From: Mesorhizobium kowhaii
GTDB lineage: Bacteria > Pseudomonadota > Alphaproteobacteria > Rhizobiales > Rhizobiaceae
Reading direction: 5' to 3'
DNA: 64,000 nucleotides
Assembly: GCF_003253745.1 (NCBI RefSeq)
Contig: NZ_MZXV01000051.1
Coordinates: forward strand, 124,001-188,000
The notes beneath the pieces are model-generated. The model made no database searches, was not told where the DNA came from, and saw nothing but the letters and a program-made list of their open reading frames with translations. Within the stretch, counting starts at the first letter, position 1; every line of letters starts with the position of its first letter. This document shows, in pieces, positions 47,801-54,738 of this stretch. Made by a program: the position numbers and the translations under genes.

Positions 47801-48205
47801 GACCCAGTAAATGGTGTTCGAGGCACGCCTGTTGAGGCTGTGCAGGAGCGTCTTATAGTCCTTCTGGCGATCGTCATTGGCCGGCGCGAAACCGGCGGGC
47901 TGGGCGCCATTGCGTGTTTCGACGGGGCGCAACTCGGCAGGCTTGGGCTGGGGCGCGGGTTTCGCGGACTGCTGGCTTTGCGCGGCCTGACTCTGATTGA
48001 CAGCGGGCGCCGGCTTCTCGTTGCGTCCCTCGCGCGCCAGTTCGTCGGCGGCCTGGGATATCTGCGCTTCCAGATCTTCCATCGAAGCCGCGATGTCGAG
48101 GTCGCCGTCGCCGGTATCGCTGCTGAGGTCTAGATCAAGCGCCTTTTCGAGTTCCCTGGCCACGTCGTTGTCGAGAGTTCTCGTCGTCGTTGGTTTCTTT
48201 GCCAT
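41843..48205 (-). CDS. GPR-like giant coiled-coil polar-growth protein
   Basis: A 2120-residue membrane-anchored protein. Its size, layout and coiled-coil (apolipoprotein-like) content match GPR (Growth Pole Ring), a protein of about 2100 residues needed for polar growth and rod shape in Agrobacterium; S. meliloti RgsE is related. Residues 1-125 are disordered and Pro/Gln-rich. Two transmembrane helices are at about 131-156 and 174-194. Residues 200-1900 are almost continuous helix. They include an exact 36/29-residue repeat array at 543-1170 and a second 29-residue run at roughly 1245-1510. A low-complexity Pro/Ala/Arg stretch precedes a compact C-terminal domain (about 2000-2120; LYTLKGQQTFDEIRRKYQAE). 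Assignment to GPR is by recalled family features, not alignment. Divergent from an Hpt gene. Confidence 0.88.
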   Translation of the reverse strand: MAKKPTTTRTLDNDVARELEKALDLDLSSDTGDGDLDIAASMEDLEAQISQAADELAREGRNEKPAPAVNQSQAAQSQQSAKPAPQPKPAELRPVETRNGAQPAGFAPANDDRQKDYKTLLHSLNRRASNTIYWVVAFVSLAWFAGAGGLANLLFGPSVWRIRTLDQFLARPEVIGLAVAAIVPVILFWAFAAMIRRAQEMRIAAQSMTEVAFRLTEPENLAQDRVMMIGQAVRREVAAMGEGIERTLARAVELETLVHSEVNQIERSYSENESRIRSLVDGLGSEREAVVSHAERVRASITGAHETLKDEIGAASDIIRDSILNASTKLSMTITNSGDTLIDRINESSMSIFDSVEGRLDTITDKLSTSGEAFASLLDTRIAKLTDTTDGLTRSLTDLLDDRTTGMVSLLGGAARTLNSEFEASLNGIERTLAERGQALISEFQTRAEALDTGTQKLNAALEARARQINETLVERAREIAHTFAESKDTLSAMIDQGKTQIGADMADIVTSTSSMLEARASDFAGRMEAARHVVSRSFDSDIQRLADARVGIEEAVENHSRKLSESRERMAEAMQADLARFDEGRAGIDAAVTDQVQKLAEGRSLIARALEEDLRKVNESRAAIDASLGSHLERLEEGRNRLSNALNEDSGKLVQARTIIDEMVAGHVGKLAEGRSILSRALEADLGKLSDSRASIDGLVAGQVEKIAEGRAVLAKALENDITGIKSLIEVHSAKLADDRTQLSHSLDNDLSSIRGLIDSHSGRLAEDRSLLSQTLEADLAKLADSRSSIDGLVAGQVEKLAEGRDILKRALESDLNTIKGVIASQSERLAEDRGQLSRVLETDLQNVNSVIADHMNKLVQDRSTLSKALEDDLAKLAESRSSIDGLVAGQVEKLSEGRDILRRALEADLNAIKGTVADQSQKLVDDRAQFARALEADLESVNGLVNNHAERLVEERSTLSKALEDDLAKLAESRSSIDGLVAGQVEKLSQGRDILRRALEADLNAIKSTVADQSQKLIDDRAQFARALESDLENVSGLVNNHAERLVGERSTLSKALEDDLAKLAESRSSIDGLVAGQVEKLAEGRDILKRALEADLQKLSASRSDIDDIIAGHVGKLSEGRNMLARALEDDLGKLAETRQDVDRSLSGHIDQIAARSTDISAAIAADVEKIEQAFSRQTGVIEERAGTMERALSTGVDNVRAVLEKSAVFVAGALREKVLEVTSTLHEQAGAAFSDADRKIAERAEQTSAALLARAEDIARTFEEADRRLHARAEDTSSALLARADDTSSSLLARAHETADQLAARASEIAGSFDVVDQKLAARAQETADQLTARASEIAGAFDAADQKLVARAVETAQSLAARAGDILRNFEGADQRLGVRIGESAEALAARASDLGRIFDAADQQLVSRIAEGSEALSSRASEIGRIFDEADQRLVSRIASSSSTIGEHTETIVGAFADTEQRVAERARRTGQEMAVHAREIEQALVGADERLASSAAAAAARVEEQVSGVENRLAYTAETMGQKIHEQVANAEAQLVSRANVIAETFTAVGQHIGQSTNDAAKTIGANTRELNTMLAARSAEMSKILDETARPLVERFAQGGSELQKSMEEVTERATEKLRSENAALVNALANRTAETLSAVEGARSSLSDSVADLIGRMTTSSSQLGQLIEQAAVNLGQVDERLSGSTQSFAATTEKAAQTFASSARLVDSNTTRLTELSSSTLREVASIATKFDEHSRLLSSASDLLSSAQSNLEHTLERQSSLEDLAVGLVKKSEDLERVMRSFEDLVGQTLQNAEGKTMESADKIRNAITDVVDSATKRFADATEEMRRTAGSIKSELDLTRAELKKGVIEMPEEAKESTSAIRRAVSEQINALKELSDIVAKSGRGGGDASEQRNLRPAPQAPAARPAEPPRRAPAPQPELRTPQAPLGGAALRGTLDMERPAEAAPRQRADAGARTPQGGWVRDLLTGASREEDARPATPAEAPRAAPAQRSPLHVVESLNSLSVDIARAIDHDASIELWNRYRRGERDVFTRRLYTLKGQQTFDEIRRKYQAEAEFRTAVDRYCDDFEKLLKDVSRNDRDNIMAQTYLTSDTGKVYTMLAHASGRLH
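44696..46579 (-). repeat. Internal 36/29-residue repeat array of the GPR-like gene
   Basis: Residues 543-1170 divide exactly into units without leftovers: four 36-residue units, then four 94-residue super-units (each 36+29+29), then three 36-residue units (144+376+108=628). A typical 36-mer reads LAESRSSIDGLVAGQVEKLS plus EGRDILRRALEAD. Typical 29-mers end in ARALEAD or SKALEDD. The four super-units (residues 687-1062, DNA 45020-46147) are also direct repeats at DNA level with a 282-bp period; the identical GCGCCTTCGA string falls at 45031 and 45313, with a near-identical site at 45595. Confidence 0.9.
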
Positions 48206-48474
48206 GCCTTCTACCCTGTACTAGCTGCCGCGGGCTTATAATTGTGTTTGTCGTACCCCGCGCAGGAGGCTGAAAATGGACCCCTCGTATCGTAATGACA
48301 CAGGGGGGTAAAGAAAACATGCATTCCGCGAGATACGTAAAACTTTAAATATAAGGTTAACGGAAGCGTGATTTCGGCGCCGCTTTCGCAACATTTTTCC
48401 AGGCCACTCATTAACCCGTTGTCCACTGGAATCACCTAGCTTTTTGGGCGATCGAAGAAACGGAGTTCGAGTTC
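48206..48474. other. Divergent promoter region between the GPR-like gene and hpt
   Basis: This 269-bp region is the AT-richest intergenic stretch nearby, with TTATAATTG at about 48237-48245 and GTAAAACTTTAAATATAAGG near 48338-48358. It must hold both divergent promoters. GGTTAACGG and ATTAACCCG half-sites resemble partial CtrA boxes, but no full TTAA-N7-TTAA pair is present. A C-rich/G-rich tract (ACAGGGGGG) precedes the AT-rich part. Confidence 0.4.
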
Positions 48475-48843
48475 ATGCGTGGCGAAAGTGGCATTGCCTT
48501 CTCAATGCCCGGGGGCGACGTATCCGGACCCAGGCGGTCACGGCCGGTCGATTTGGCACATCTTGCCCGCCAGACGATGGGCGACCGCAGCCTCGAGCAA
48601 GAGGTGCTGGCGCTGTTTGTACAACAGGCGCTGTCGGTGCGCGACAAAATAGTCGATGCCGACATCAAGGACCGGCTTCTGCTGGCGCATGGGCTGAAAG
48701 GTTCGGCACGGGGTGTCGGTGCCTTTGCCATCGCCGATTGCGCCACCGAGATCGAGCACCGGCCGGAAGACAACCAGACGCTCGGGCGGCTTGGTGTCCT
48801 GATCGACGAAGTGCGCGATTTCATCGCCGCCATCAGTCGCTGA
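48475..48843 (+). CDS. Orphan Hpt (histidine phosphotransfer) domain protein
   Basis: A 122-residue single-domain phosphotransfer protein. The phospho-acceptor is the His in LLLAHGLKGSARGVGAFAIA (near residue 72), the standard HxLKGSA motif. The surrounding helices (LEQEVLALFVQQALSVRDKI; ATEIEHRPEDNQTLGRLGVL) match the four-helix Hpt bundle. GGAG lies 9 bp before the ATG. No kinase or response regulator is adjacent, so the partner is unknown. The gene is divergent from the GPR-like gene, and the pair may be co-regulated (inference). Confidence 0.88.
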   Translation: MRGESGIAFSMPGGDVSGPRRSRPVDLAHLARQTMGDRSLEQEVLALFVQQALSVRDKIVDADIKDRLLLAHGLKGSARGVGAFAIADCATEIEHRPEDNQTLGRLGVLIDEVRDFIAAISR

Positions 48844-48941
48844 ACCCGGTTTGCGGAAAAACGTCACCGAGCGGCGCTTTCGCGCGCAGTTGACTTGTCT
48901 GCCGGAGTGATTATCTCGGGCGAGACTCCTTCAGGTGACAA

Positions 48942-49262
48942 ATGACCAAGCTGACTTTCATCGCCCATGACGGCACACAATTCGACATGGACGCCGAAAA
49001 CGGCTCGACGGTCATGGAGAACGCGATCCGCAACGCGGTGCCGGGGATCGAGGCGGAGTGCGGCGGCGCCTGCGCCTGCGCGACCTGCCATGTCTATGTC
49101 GACGAGGCATGGACGGCGCAAGTCGGCGAGCCGGAAGCGATGGAAGAGGATATGCTGGACTTCGCCTATGAGGTCCAGCCGAACTCGCGGCTGTCGTGCC
49201 AGATCAAGGTGCGCGACGCGCTTGACGGTTTGGTCGTCCGGGTGCCGGCCCGCCAGGGCTGA
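48942..49262 (+). CDS. Adrenodoxin-type 2Fe-2S ferredoxin
   Basis: A 106-residue electron carrier. Cluster ligands are in ECGGACACATCHVYV (Cys40, Cys46, Cys49 pattern C-x5-C-x2-C) and the final Cys in NSRLSCQIKV. The acidic stretch EPEAMEEDMLDFA is the usual partner-binding helix of vertebrate-type ferredoxins. This class serves Fe-S cluster assembly or cytochrome P450 systems. A ferredoxin-NADP reductase gene lies about 190 bp downstream and is a natural electron donor. Start ATG 48942; a CAGGTGACA stretch precedes it. Confidence 0.92.
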   Translation: MTKLTFIAHDGTQFDMDAENGSTVMENAIRNAVPGIEAECGGACACATCHVYVDEAWTAQVGEPEAMEEDMLDFAYEVQPNSRLSCQIKVRDALDGLVVRVPARQG

Positions 49263-49385
49263 GACACCGATTTTTGCCGGCTGCTGCTTGGCAGCGGCGC
49301 ATTGCTCATGCAGTGTCACGCGGTTTCCGCTACAGCGCCGCGCGTCCTCTTGGGCGCGCAAAGGACGCTGTAGCACTTTTATTTG

Positions 49386-49433
49386 GCGCATGATCCTTTC
49401 CGAAAATCGATTCCGATTTTCGGGGTCATGCGC
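49386..49433. repeat. Dispersed rhizobial palindrome, family A
   Basis: The sequence begins GCGCATGATCC and ends GGGTCATGCGC, with inner arms CCGAAAAT/ATTTTCGG. It is a diverged version of 8698-8747. It lies between the ferredoxin and reductase genes, and a spurious N-terminal extension of the reductase frame translates it. Confidence 0.8.
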
Positions 49434-49448
49434 AGCGAGGCACACCGC

Positions 49449-50477
49449 ATGACCGACATCACCAAGACAGACGTCCTCATTGTCGGGGCAGGGCCGGTCG
49501 GCCTGTTTGCCGTGTTCGAGCTCGGTCTGTTCGACATGAAGTGCCACCTGATCGACATCCTCGACCGGCCGGGCGGCCAATGCGCGGAACTCTATCCGGA
49601 AAAGCCGATCTACGACATTCCAGGCTGGCCTTCGATCTCTGCGCAGGGGCTGGTCGACAGACTGCTCGAGCAGGTCGCGCCGTTCAAGCCTGACTTCACC
49701 TACAACCGCATGGTTTCCAGCCTGGAAAAGCTGGAGGACGGCAGCTTTCGCGTCACCACCGACGAGAATGAGGTGTTCGAGGCCAAGGTCGTGGTGATTG
49801 CCGCCGGCGGCGGTTCCTTCCAGCCCAAGCGGCCGCCGATCCCGGGCATCGAACCCTATGAAGGCAAGAGCGTCTTCTACTCGGTACGCAGGATGGACGA
49901 TTTTCGCGGCCACGACCTTGTCATTGTCGGCGGCGGCGATTCGGCGCTCGACTGGACGCTCAACCTGCAGCCGGTGGCGAAGAGCGTGACGCTGGTGCAC
50001 CGGCGGCCCGAATTCCGCGCCGCACCCGACAGCGTCAACAAGATGTATGCCATGCAGGAGATGAAGCAGCTGGAGTTCCAGGTCGGGCAAGTGACCGGAC
50101 TGACCGGCGCGGACGGCCAGCTCTCATCGGCTGTCATCAAGGGGCCGGACGGAGATGTCGAGGTGCCCTGCACCCGCATGCTGCCGTTCTTCGGCCTGAC
50201 CATGAAGCTCGGGCCGATCGCGGAGTGGGGGCTCAATCTTCACGAGAACCTCATTCCGGTCGACACCGAGAAGTTCCAGACGTCGGTGCCAGGCATCTTC
50301 GCGGTCGGCGACATCAACTGGTATCCCGGCAAGCTGAAGCTGATCCTGTCGGGCTTCCACGAGGTGGCGCTGATGGCGCAGGCTGCCAAGCGCATCATCA
50401 GCCCCGGCGAGCGCATCGTGTTCCAGTACACGACCTCGTCGACCAGCCTGCAGAAGAAACTCGGCGTCGTCGGCTGA
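49449..50477 (+). CDS. Thioredoxin-reductase-type ferredoxin-NADP+ reductase
   Basis: A 342-residue FAD enzyme of the type 2 FNR group. It has VLIVGAGPVGLFAVFELGLF (FAD-binding GxGxxG, residues 8-27), RPGGQCAELYPEKPIYDIPG, a second Rossmann motif LVIVGGGDSALDW for NADP, and GIFAVGDINWYPGKLKLI. It lacks the CxxC redox pair of true thioredoxin reductases, which distinguishes the FNR group. The C-terminal YTTSSTSLQKKLGVVG is typical. GAGG lies 9 bp before ATG 49449. It probably reduces the ferredoxin encoded just upstream. Confidence 0.93.
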   Translation: MTDITKTDVLIVGAGPVGLFAVFELGLFDMKCHLIDILDRPGGQCAELYPEKPIYDIPGWPSISAQGLVDRLLEQVAPFKPDFTYNRMVSSLEKLEDGSFRVTTDENEVFEAKVVVIAAGGGSFQPKRPPIPGIEPYEGKSVFYSVRRMDDFRGHDLVIVGGGDSALDWTLNLQPVAKSVTLVHRRPEFRAAPDSVNKMYAMQEMKQLEFQVGQVTGLTGADGQLSSAVIKGPDGDVEVPCTRMLPFFGLTMKLGPIAEWGLNLHENLIPVDTEKFQTSVPGIFAVGDINWYPGKLKLILSGFHEVALMAQAAKRIISPGERIVFQYTTSSTSLQKKLGVVG

Positions 50478-50518
50478 GCCGCCGGACCACCTCAGCGTTG
50501 CGCCAGCCGTCTGTTTCC

Positions 50519-50550
50519 GCACAATTCCTGGCGGAAACCGTGAATTGCTC
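50519..50550. repeat. Short relative of palindrome family B
   Basis: The sequence runs from GCACAATTCCTGGCGG to GTGAATTGCTC. The AATTCC and GAATTGCTC parts match the ends of the family B elements, but the centre is shorter. It lies between the convergent FNR and exporter genes. Confidence 0.45.
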
Positions 50551-52028
50551 TATTCCGCCATCACCGGTGCATGCTCGGCCTGACCGCGAAGCGGTATTTC
50601 CGGCATCAGGCCGAGTGCGATCAGCGCCATGAGCAGCGTCGCCGCGGCGACAAGGAAGATCATCTCGAATGGCGCGGCTGAAATAACCTGTCCGATGGCC
50701 AGCGTGCCTTCACCGGCAAGCGGCAGGCCGTAGCCAAGCGCGACAGCGCCGAGCATGGCGACACCCAGCGCGCTGCCCAGTGAGCGCAGGAAGGTGAGCA
50801 CGCCGGTTGCGACGCCGAGGTGCGCGCGATCGACGGCGTTTTGGACCGATACGGTGGCAACCGGGAAGGTCGTCCCGCTGCCCAGGCCGACGCAGATCGT
50901 CAGGATCTCGACAACCAGCAGCGAGGCGTTCCCGGCGACAAAAGCGAGCAGGCCGAGGCATATCATGGCGAAGAGCACACCCACCATCGCGATCCGCTTG
51001 TAGTGGGTGAAATGCTGTAGCATACGCCCGCTGATCGTCGCGCCGGCCACGGTGCCAAGCAGCAGGCCCAGCATCGCCAGACCCGACTCGCTGACGGAGA
51101 GACCGACGATCGACTGCAGATAGACAGGCAGGTAGACCGCCAGACCTATGTTGGCGGCCTGCAAAAGGAACACTGACGAGGTGCCGGTGAGAACGACTGG
51201 GTTGCTGAGCACCTCAAGCGAGATGAGCGGTTCAGCCGCGCGCAGCAGACGCAGTGCGAAAGCAGCCCAGAAAACCACTGAAGCGGCCAACAGCCCGAGA
51301 ATTTCGCGCGACAGCCATGGATATTCGCTGCCGCCCCAGTTGAGCGCCAGCAGCAACAATGCCGTGGCCGCGACAAGCAGCAGCGCGCCCAGGCCGTCGA
51401 TGCGATGCTGCTTTGCGGCGATTGGCAGCTTCTTGAGCGGCTTGTTGATGATCGCCATGGCTAGCAGGCCGAGCGGAATGTTGATCCAGAAAATCAGCGA
51501 CCAGTGGAGATGTTCGGCAAATGTACCGCCGAGCAGCGGCCCGGCGATGCTGGCGACAGCCCAGGTGCCGGAGATCCAGGCGGTGTAGCGCGCCCGCTCG
51601 CGTGGCGGAACAAGGTCGCCGATGACGGTCTGCGTCAAGGTGAACAGGCCGCCGCCACCAGCGCCCTGGATCGCCCGTCCGACAACCAGCACAAACATGT
51701 TGGGGGCCATGGCGCTGACCAGCGATCCCAGGAGAAAGATCAGGATTGCCGCATAAACAGTTGGCCGGCGGCCATAGACGTCGGAAATCTTGCCGTAGAG
51801 CGGCGCCATGGCGGTCGCGGTCAAGAGGTATCCGGTAACGATCCATGGTAGATATTGCGCATGGCCGAGCGCATGCCCGATGGTCGGCATGGCAGGTGCG
51901 ACGATGGTCTGATCAAGTGCCGCCAACAGCATCGACAGGAGCACGCCGGCGATGATGGCGTTCTTTTCGGTTTCGGTCAGTGGCGTGCCGGTTTCCACCA
52001 TCGTTTGCTTGTCGACAGCCTGGTCCAT
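50550..52028 (-). CDS. DHA2-family MFS multidrug exporter
   Basis: A 492-residue proton-driven exporter with about 14 transmembrane helices. Motif A is LYGKISDVYGRRPTVYAA, motif B is VGRAIQGAGGGGLFTLTQTV and motif C is GTWAVASIAGPLLGGTFAEH. ALDQTIVAPAMPTIG (motif D1) near residues 37-51 is diagnostic of the EmrB/QacA group. No HlyD-like partner or TetR regulator is adjacent, so it may act alone. ATG 52028 gives a 25-residue polar N-terminus before helix 1. Confidence 0.92.
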   Translation of the reverse strand: MDQAVDKQTMVETGTPLTETEKNAIIAGVLLSMLLAALDQTIVAPAMPTIGHALGHAQYLPWIVTGYLLTATAMAPLYGKISDVYGRRPTVYAAILIFLLGSLVSAMAPNMFVLVVGRAIQGAGGGGLFTLTQTVIGDLVPPRERARYTAWISGTWAVASIAGPLLGGTFAEHLHWSLIFWINIPLGLLAMAIINKPLKKLPIAAKQHRIDGLGALLLVAATALLLLALNWGGSEYPWLSREILGLLAASVVFWAAFALRLLRAAEPLISLEVLSNPVVLTGTSSVFLLQAANIGLAVYLPVYLQSIVGLSVSESGLAMLGLLLGTVAGATISGRMLQHFTHYKRIAMVGVLFAMICLGLLAFVAGNASLLVVEILTICVGLGSGTTFPVATVSVQNAVDRAHLGVATGVLTFLRSLGSALGVAMLGAVALGYGLPLAGEGTLAIGQVISAAPFEMIFLVAAATLLMALIALGLMPEIPLRGQAEHAPVMAE

Positions 52029-52243
52029 GATCGTTCATCCGTAAGCTTGCGATTGACCGGCCTTGTTCGGCCCTGTCCGGTCCTTTGACCATTTTGATTG
52101 CATTGGCGTTTTGAAGCCCGTGCCTGGCGAGCCTGATATATGTCGTCCCGTATAGGCCGATTTCGACAGGCGCCCGAAAGTTTTTCGAAACTGGCACTAC
52201 GCTTCAGTGAATTTGGCTTTCGCCGGCGCCGCTGGTTTTCGAG

Positions 52244-52885
52244 TCAGGCCGGCGGCAGCTGACCACTCTCGATGCGTTCGATGCGATAGCGCAGCAGCCG
52301 CAGGATGCGGCTTTCGAAATTGACGCTTTCGACACGATCGAACTGCACCTGTGCCCGGTCATGCCTGGCAAGAACGGCCGCGGTGATTTCGGCGGCCTTG
52401 GCCTTGGCGGCGTCGCAATTCTTTTGCGGGTAGGCGGCTTTCAGGTCCTCTTCGAGTTCGCGGCCATGGTTTTTGGCAATCTCGACATGGCGCTCCTCAT
52501 GGCGCTTAATGTCGGCGGCCAGCGTGTCCCAAAACAGCCTGACATCGGCATCGGCCTTGCGCGGACGGCGCCATTCGGGGAGGATCACCTTCACCTTGAC
52601 GGTCACCACCGCGTCGGCGATCCGGCAGGAGTTCGATGTCTTCGCATAGCTTATGCGGGTGGTGAAGGCCATCTGCGTGGCGCCCGGGTGCCGCGTGCCC
52701 GTGCTTTTCACCTCCGGCCCGCGTTTGGAGAGTTGTGCCTCGATGTCGTCGAGGGTGCTGCCGCCGATGGCGAAATAGCTGTACGTCTTGACGAGATTGG
52801 CCGCACCGGCCGGGACGGCAGTGGCGGCAAGCAGCAGCGCACAGAGCAGGGATGGTTTCATGCCAAGCATGGATCGTTTCATCAT
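52244..52885 (-). CDS. DUF922 family exported zinc-protease-like protein
   Basis: A 213-residue protein with a signal peptide (MLGMKPSLLCALLLAATAVP, cleaving near AGA). The DUF922 core includes YSYFAIGGSTLDDIEAQL, ARISY-like TTRISYAKTSNSCRIADAVV, and the zinc-binding HEERHVEIAK (HExxH-like HEERH) at about residues 128-137. Family members are annotated as secreted Zn-dependent proteases without experimental proof. AGAGG lies 6 bp before the first of two tandem ATGs (52885, 52882). Divergent from folP. Confidence 0.85.
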   Translation of the reverse strand: MMKRSMLGMKPSLLCALLLAATAVPAGAANLVKTYSYFAIGGSTLDDIEAQLSKRGPEVKSTGTRHPGATQMAFTTRISYAKTSNSCRIADAVVTVKVKVILPEWRRPRKADADVRLFWDTLAADIKRHEERHVEIAKNHGRELEEDLKAAYPQKNCDAAKAKAAEITAAVLARHDRAQVQFDRVESVNFESRILRLLRYRIERIESGQLPPA

Positions 52886-52958
52886 GTTGCCTCTTCGATC
52901 ACCTTGCTTTACGGCCGTTGCCAGCGCAACGGAATTGATCCGCTGCGGATCACACATC

Positions 52959-53003
52959 GTTGATGAGCCTCTTGGTTGATGAGCCTATGGTTGCTGAGCA
53001 ATG
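52959..53003 (+). repeat. Three imperfect 14-16 bp tandem repeats at the folP start
   Basis: GTTGATGAGCCTCTTG (52959-52974), GTTGATGAGCCTATG (52975-52989) and GTTGCTGAGCAATG (52990-53003) are tandem. The last unit contains the folP start codon. The earlier ATGs are out of frame with folP, so the array could modulate initiation. Confidence 0.6.
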
Positions 53004-53852
53004 ACGGCTAGGCGATGGCACTTGGCGCATGGACGCCATCTCGACCTTGGCGGCAAGGCCGTGGTGGTCGGCATCCTCAATGTCACGCCCGACAGCTTTT
53101 CCGACGGCGGTCTGTTCGACGCCCCCGAAAAGGCGCTGGTCCAGGCACGGCGCATGATCGGGGAAGGGGCACTGGTCGTCGATGTCGGCGGAGAATCGAC
53201 CCGCCCGGGTGCCGCCGCGATATCGCCGAGCGACGAACAGGCCCGCATCCTGCCGGTGATCGAAGCGCTGGCAAGCGCCGGCGAGGTGCTGATTTCGGTC
53301 GATACCTATCGCGCCGACACCGCCCGGCTCGCGGTGGCCGCCGGCGCGCATATCGTCAACGATGTCTGGGGTTTGCAGCGCGAGCCCGACATTGCCCGTG
53401 TCGCCGCCGACGCCGGCGCCGGGCTTGTGATCATGCATACCGGGCGGGACCGCGAGAAGCTGCCGGACGTGATTGCCGATCAGTTGGCGTTCCTGCGAAA
53501 ATCGCTGGAAATCGCCCGTCAGAATGGCGTTGCCGACGACCATATCGTGCTCGATCCCGGATTCGGCTTCGCCAAGGAGACGGCGGAGGAAAATCTCGAT
53601 CTGATGGCTCGCTTTTCCGAGCTCAGTGCGCTCGGCTTGCCGCTGATGGCCGGCACCTCGCGCAAGCGCTTCATCGGCACCGTCACCGGCCGCGACGCGG
53701 CTGACAGAGGTGTCGGAACAGCGGCGACCAGCGTCATCCTGCGGCTCAAGGGCGCCGATCTGTTTCGCGTCCATGATGTCGCATTCAACGTGGACGCGCT
53801 GGCGCTCGCAGATGCTATGCTGGCGCGTCAAACCGACTGGGCGAAAGACTGA
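53001..53852 (+). CDS. folP: Dihydropteroate synthase
   Basis: A 283-residue TIM-barrel enzyme joining p-aminobenzoate to dihydropterin pyrophosphate; it is the sulfonamide target. Motifs are VVVGILNVTPDSFSDGGLF (residues 20-38), VVDVGGESTRPGA, VDTYRADTARLA, GAHIVNDVWG, DPGFGFAKE and PLMAGTSRKRFIG. A TGA at 52995-52997 blocks any longer frame, so ATG 53001 is the start. It heads a folP-folB-folK operon; folB starts 3 bp after its stop. Confidence 0.97.
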   Translation: MTARRWHLAHGRHLDLGGKAVVVGILNVTPDSFSDGGLFDAPEKALVQARRMIGEGALVVDVGGESTRPGAAAISPSDEQARILPVIEALASAGEVLISVDTYRADTARLAVAAGAHIVNDVWGLQREPDIARVAADAGAGLVIMHTGRDREKLPDVIADQLAFLRKSLEIARQNGVADDHIVLDPGFGFAKETAEENLDLMARFSELSALGLPLMAGTSRKRFIGTVTGRDAADRGVGTAATSVILRLKGADLFRVHDVAFNVDALALADAMLARQTDWAKD

Positions 53853-53855
53853 GCG

Positions 53856-54215
53856 ATGTATGTCATCCGCATGAAGAATTGCGCATTCTTTGCCCGGCAC
53901 GGCGTGCTGGACGAGGAGGAAAGGCTCGGCCAGCGCTTCTATGTCGATGCCGCTCTTACCGTTGATCCCGGCCGGGCGCTTGTCGAGGATTCCATCGAGG
54001 ACACGGTCAACTACGGTATCGCGTTCACGGTGATCGAAAAGATCATCACGGGGCAGCGCCGCTTTCTGATCGAATCCCTGGCGCTCGAGGTGGCCCGTGC
54101 GCTGACGGCGCGTTTTCCGCAGATCAAAAAGGCCGAGATCACCGTGCGCAAGCCCAACGCCCCGGTCCCCGGTGTGCTCGATTACGTCGAGGTGACCGTT
54201 GTCTGGCCCGAATAG
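53856..54215 (+). CDS. folB: Dihydroneopterin aldolase
   Basis: A 119-residue enzyme that cleaves dihydroneopterin to 6-hydroxymethyl-dihydropterin and glycolaldehyde in folate synthesis. It has CAFFARHGVLDEEERLGQRF (GVxxxE-type active site), VEDSIEDTVNYGIAF and RRFLIESLALEVARALTARF, and ends KPNAPVPGVLDYVEVTV. It is the middle gene of folPBK and overlaps folK by 17 bp. Confidence 0.96.
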   Translation: MYVIRMKNCAFFARHGVLDEEERLGQRFYVDAALTVDPGRALVEDSIEDTVNYGIAFTVIEKIITGQRRFLIESLALEVARALTARFPQIKKAEITVRKPNAPVPGVLDYVEVTVVWPE

Positions 54216-54711
54216 CACCGTCTATCTCAGCCTTGGCGGCAATCTTGGCGACCCGGCGAAGTCGATGGGCGCGGCGCTGCGCATGCTGGATGCCGACGCG
54301 GATACGCGCGTTACCGGCGTATCCTCGCTCTATCGCACGCCACCCTGGGGCAAGCTCGATCAGCCGGATTTTCTCAATGCGGCTGCCGAAATTTCCACCG
54401 GGCTTGCGCCACGCGCCTTGCTCGACCTCTGTCTTGATGCCGAACGCCGGCTGAAGCGGGTGCGCGAGGAGCGCTGGGGACCGCGGCTGATCGACATCGA
54501 CATTCTGGTGTTCGGCGACCGCGTCATTCACGAGACGGGACTGGAAGTGCCGCATCCGCGCATGCTGGAGCGCGCCTTCGTGCTGGCGCCGCTGGCAGAG
54601 ATCGCGCCGGGCCTGGTTGTCGGTGGCCGCAGCGTTGCGGACCGGCTGGTCGCGGTCGACACGTCCGGTATCGAGCGATTGCCATCCGGCCGCGATTGGT
54701 GGCTGGTCTGA
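54199..54711 (+). CDS. folK: 6-hydroxymethyl-7,8-dihydropterin pyrophosphokinase
   Basis: A 170-residue enzyme that pyrophosphorylates hydroxymethyl-dihydropterin for FolP. It has VYLSLGGNLGDPAKSMGAAL, SLYRTPPWGKLDQPDFLNAA, RLKRVREERWGPRLIDIDIL and VPHPRMLERAFVLAPLAEIA, all canonical. The start appears to be TTG at 54199: a TGA at 54193-54195 closes the frame upstream, and the first ATG is inside the conserved domain. Its 17-bp overlap with folB implies coupled translation. Confidence 0.95.
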   Translation: MSGPNSTVYLSLGGNLGDPAKSMGAALRMLDADADTRVTGVSSLYRTPPWGKLDQPDFLNAAAEISTGLAPRALLDLCLDAERRLKRVREERWGPRLIDIDILVFGDRVIHETGLEVPHPRMLERAFVLAPLAEIAPGLVVGGRSVADRLVAVDTSGIERLPSGRDWWLV

Positions 54712-54738
54712 CGCTTGGGGAGGCGGCAGCAGGGCCTT

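Noticed and set aside
49383..49448. N-terminal extension of the ferredoxin-NADP reductase
   Set aside because: The extra residues are a translation of the family A palindrome; a ribosome-binding site lies before ATG 49449.
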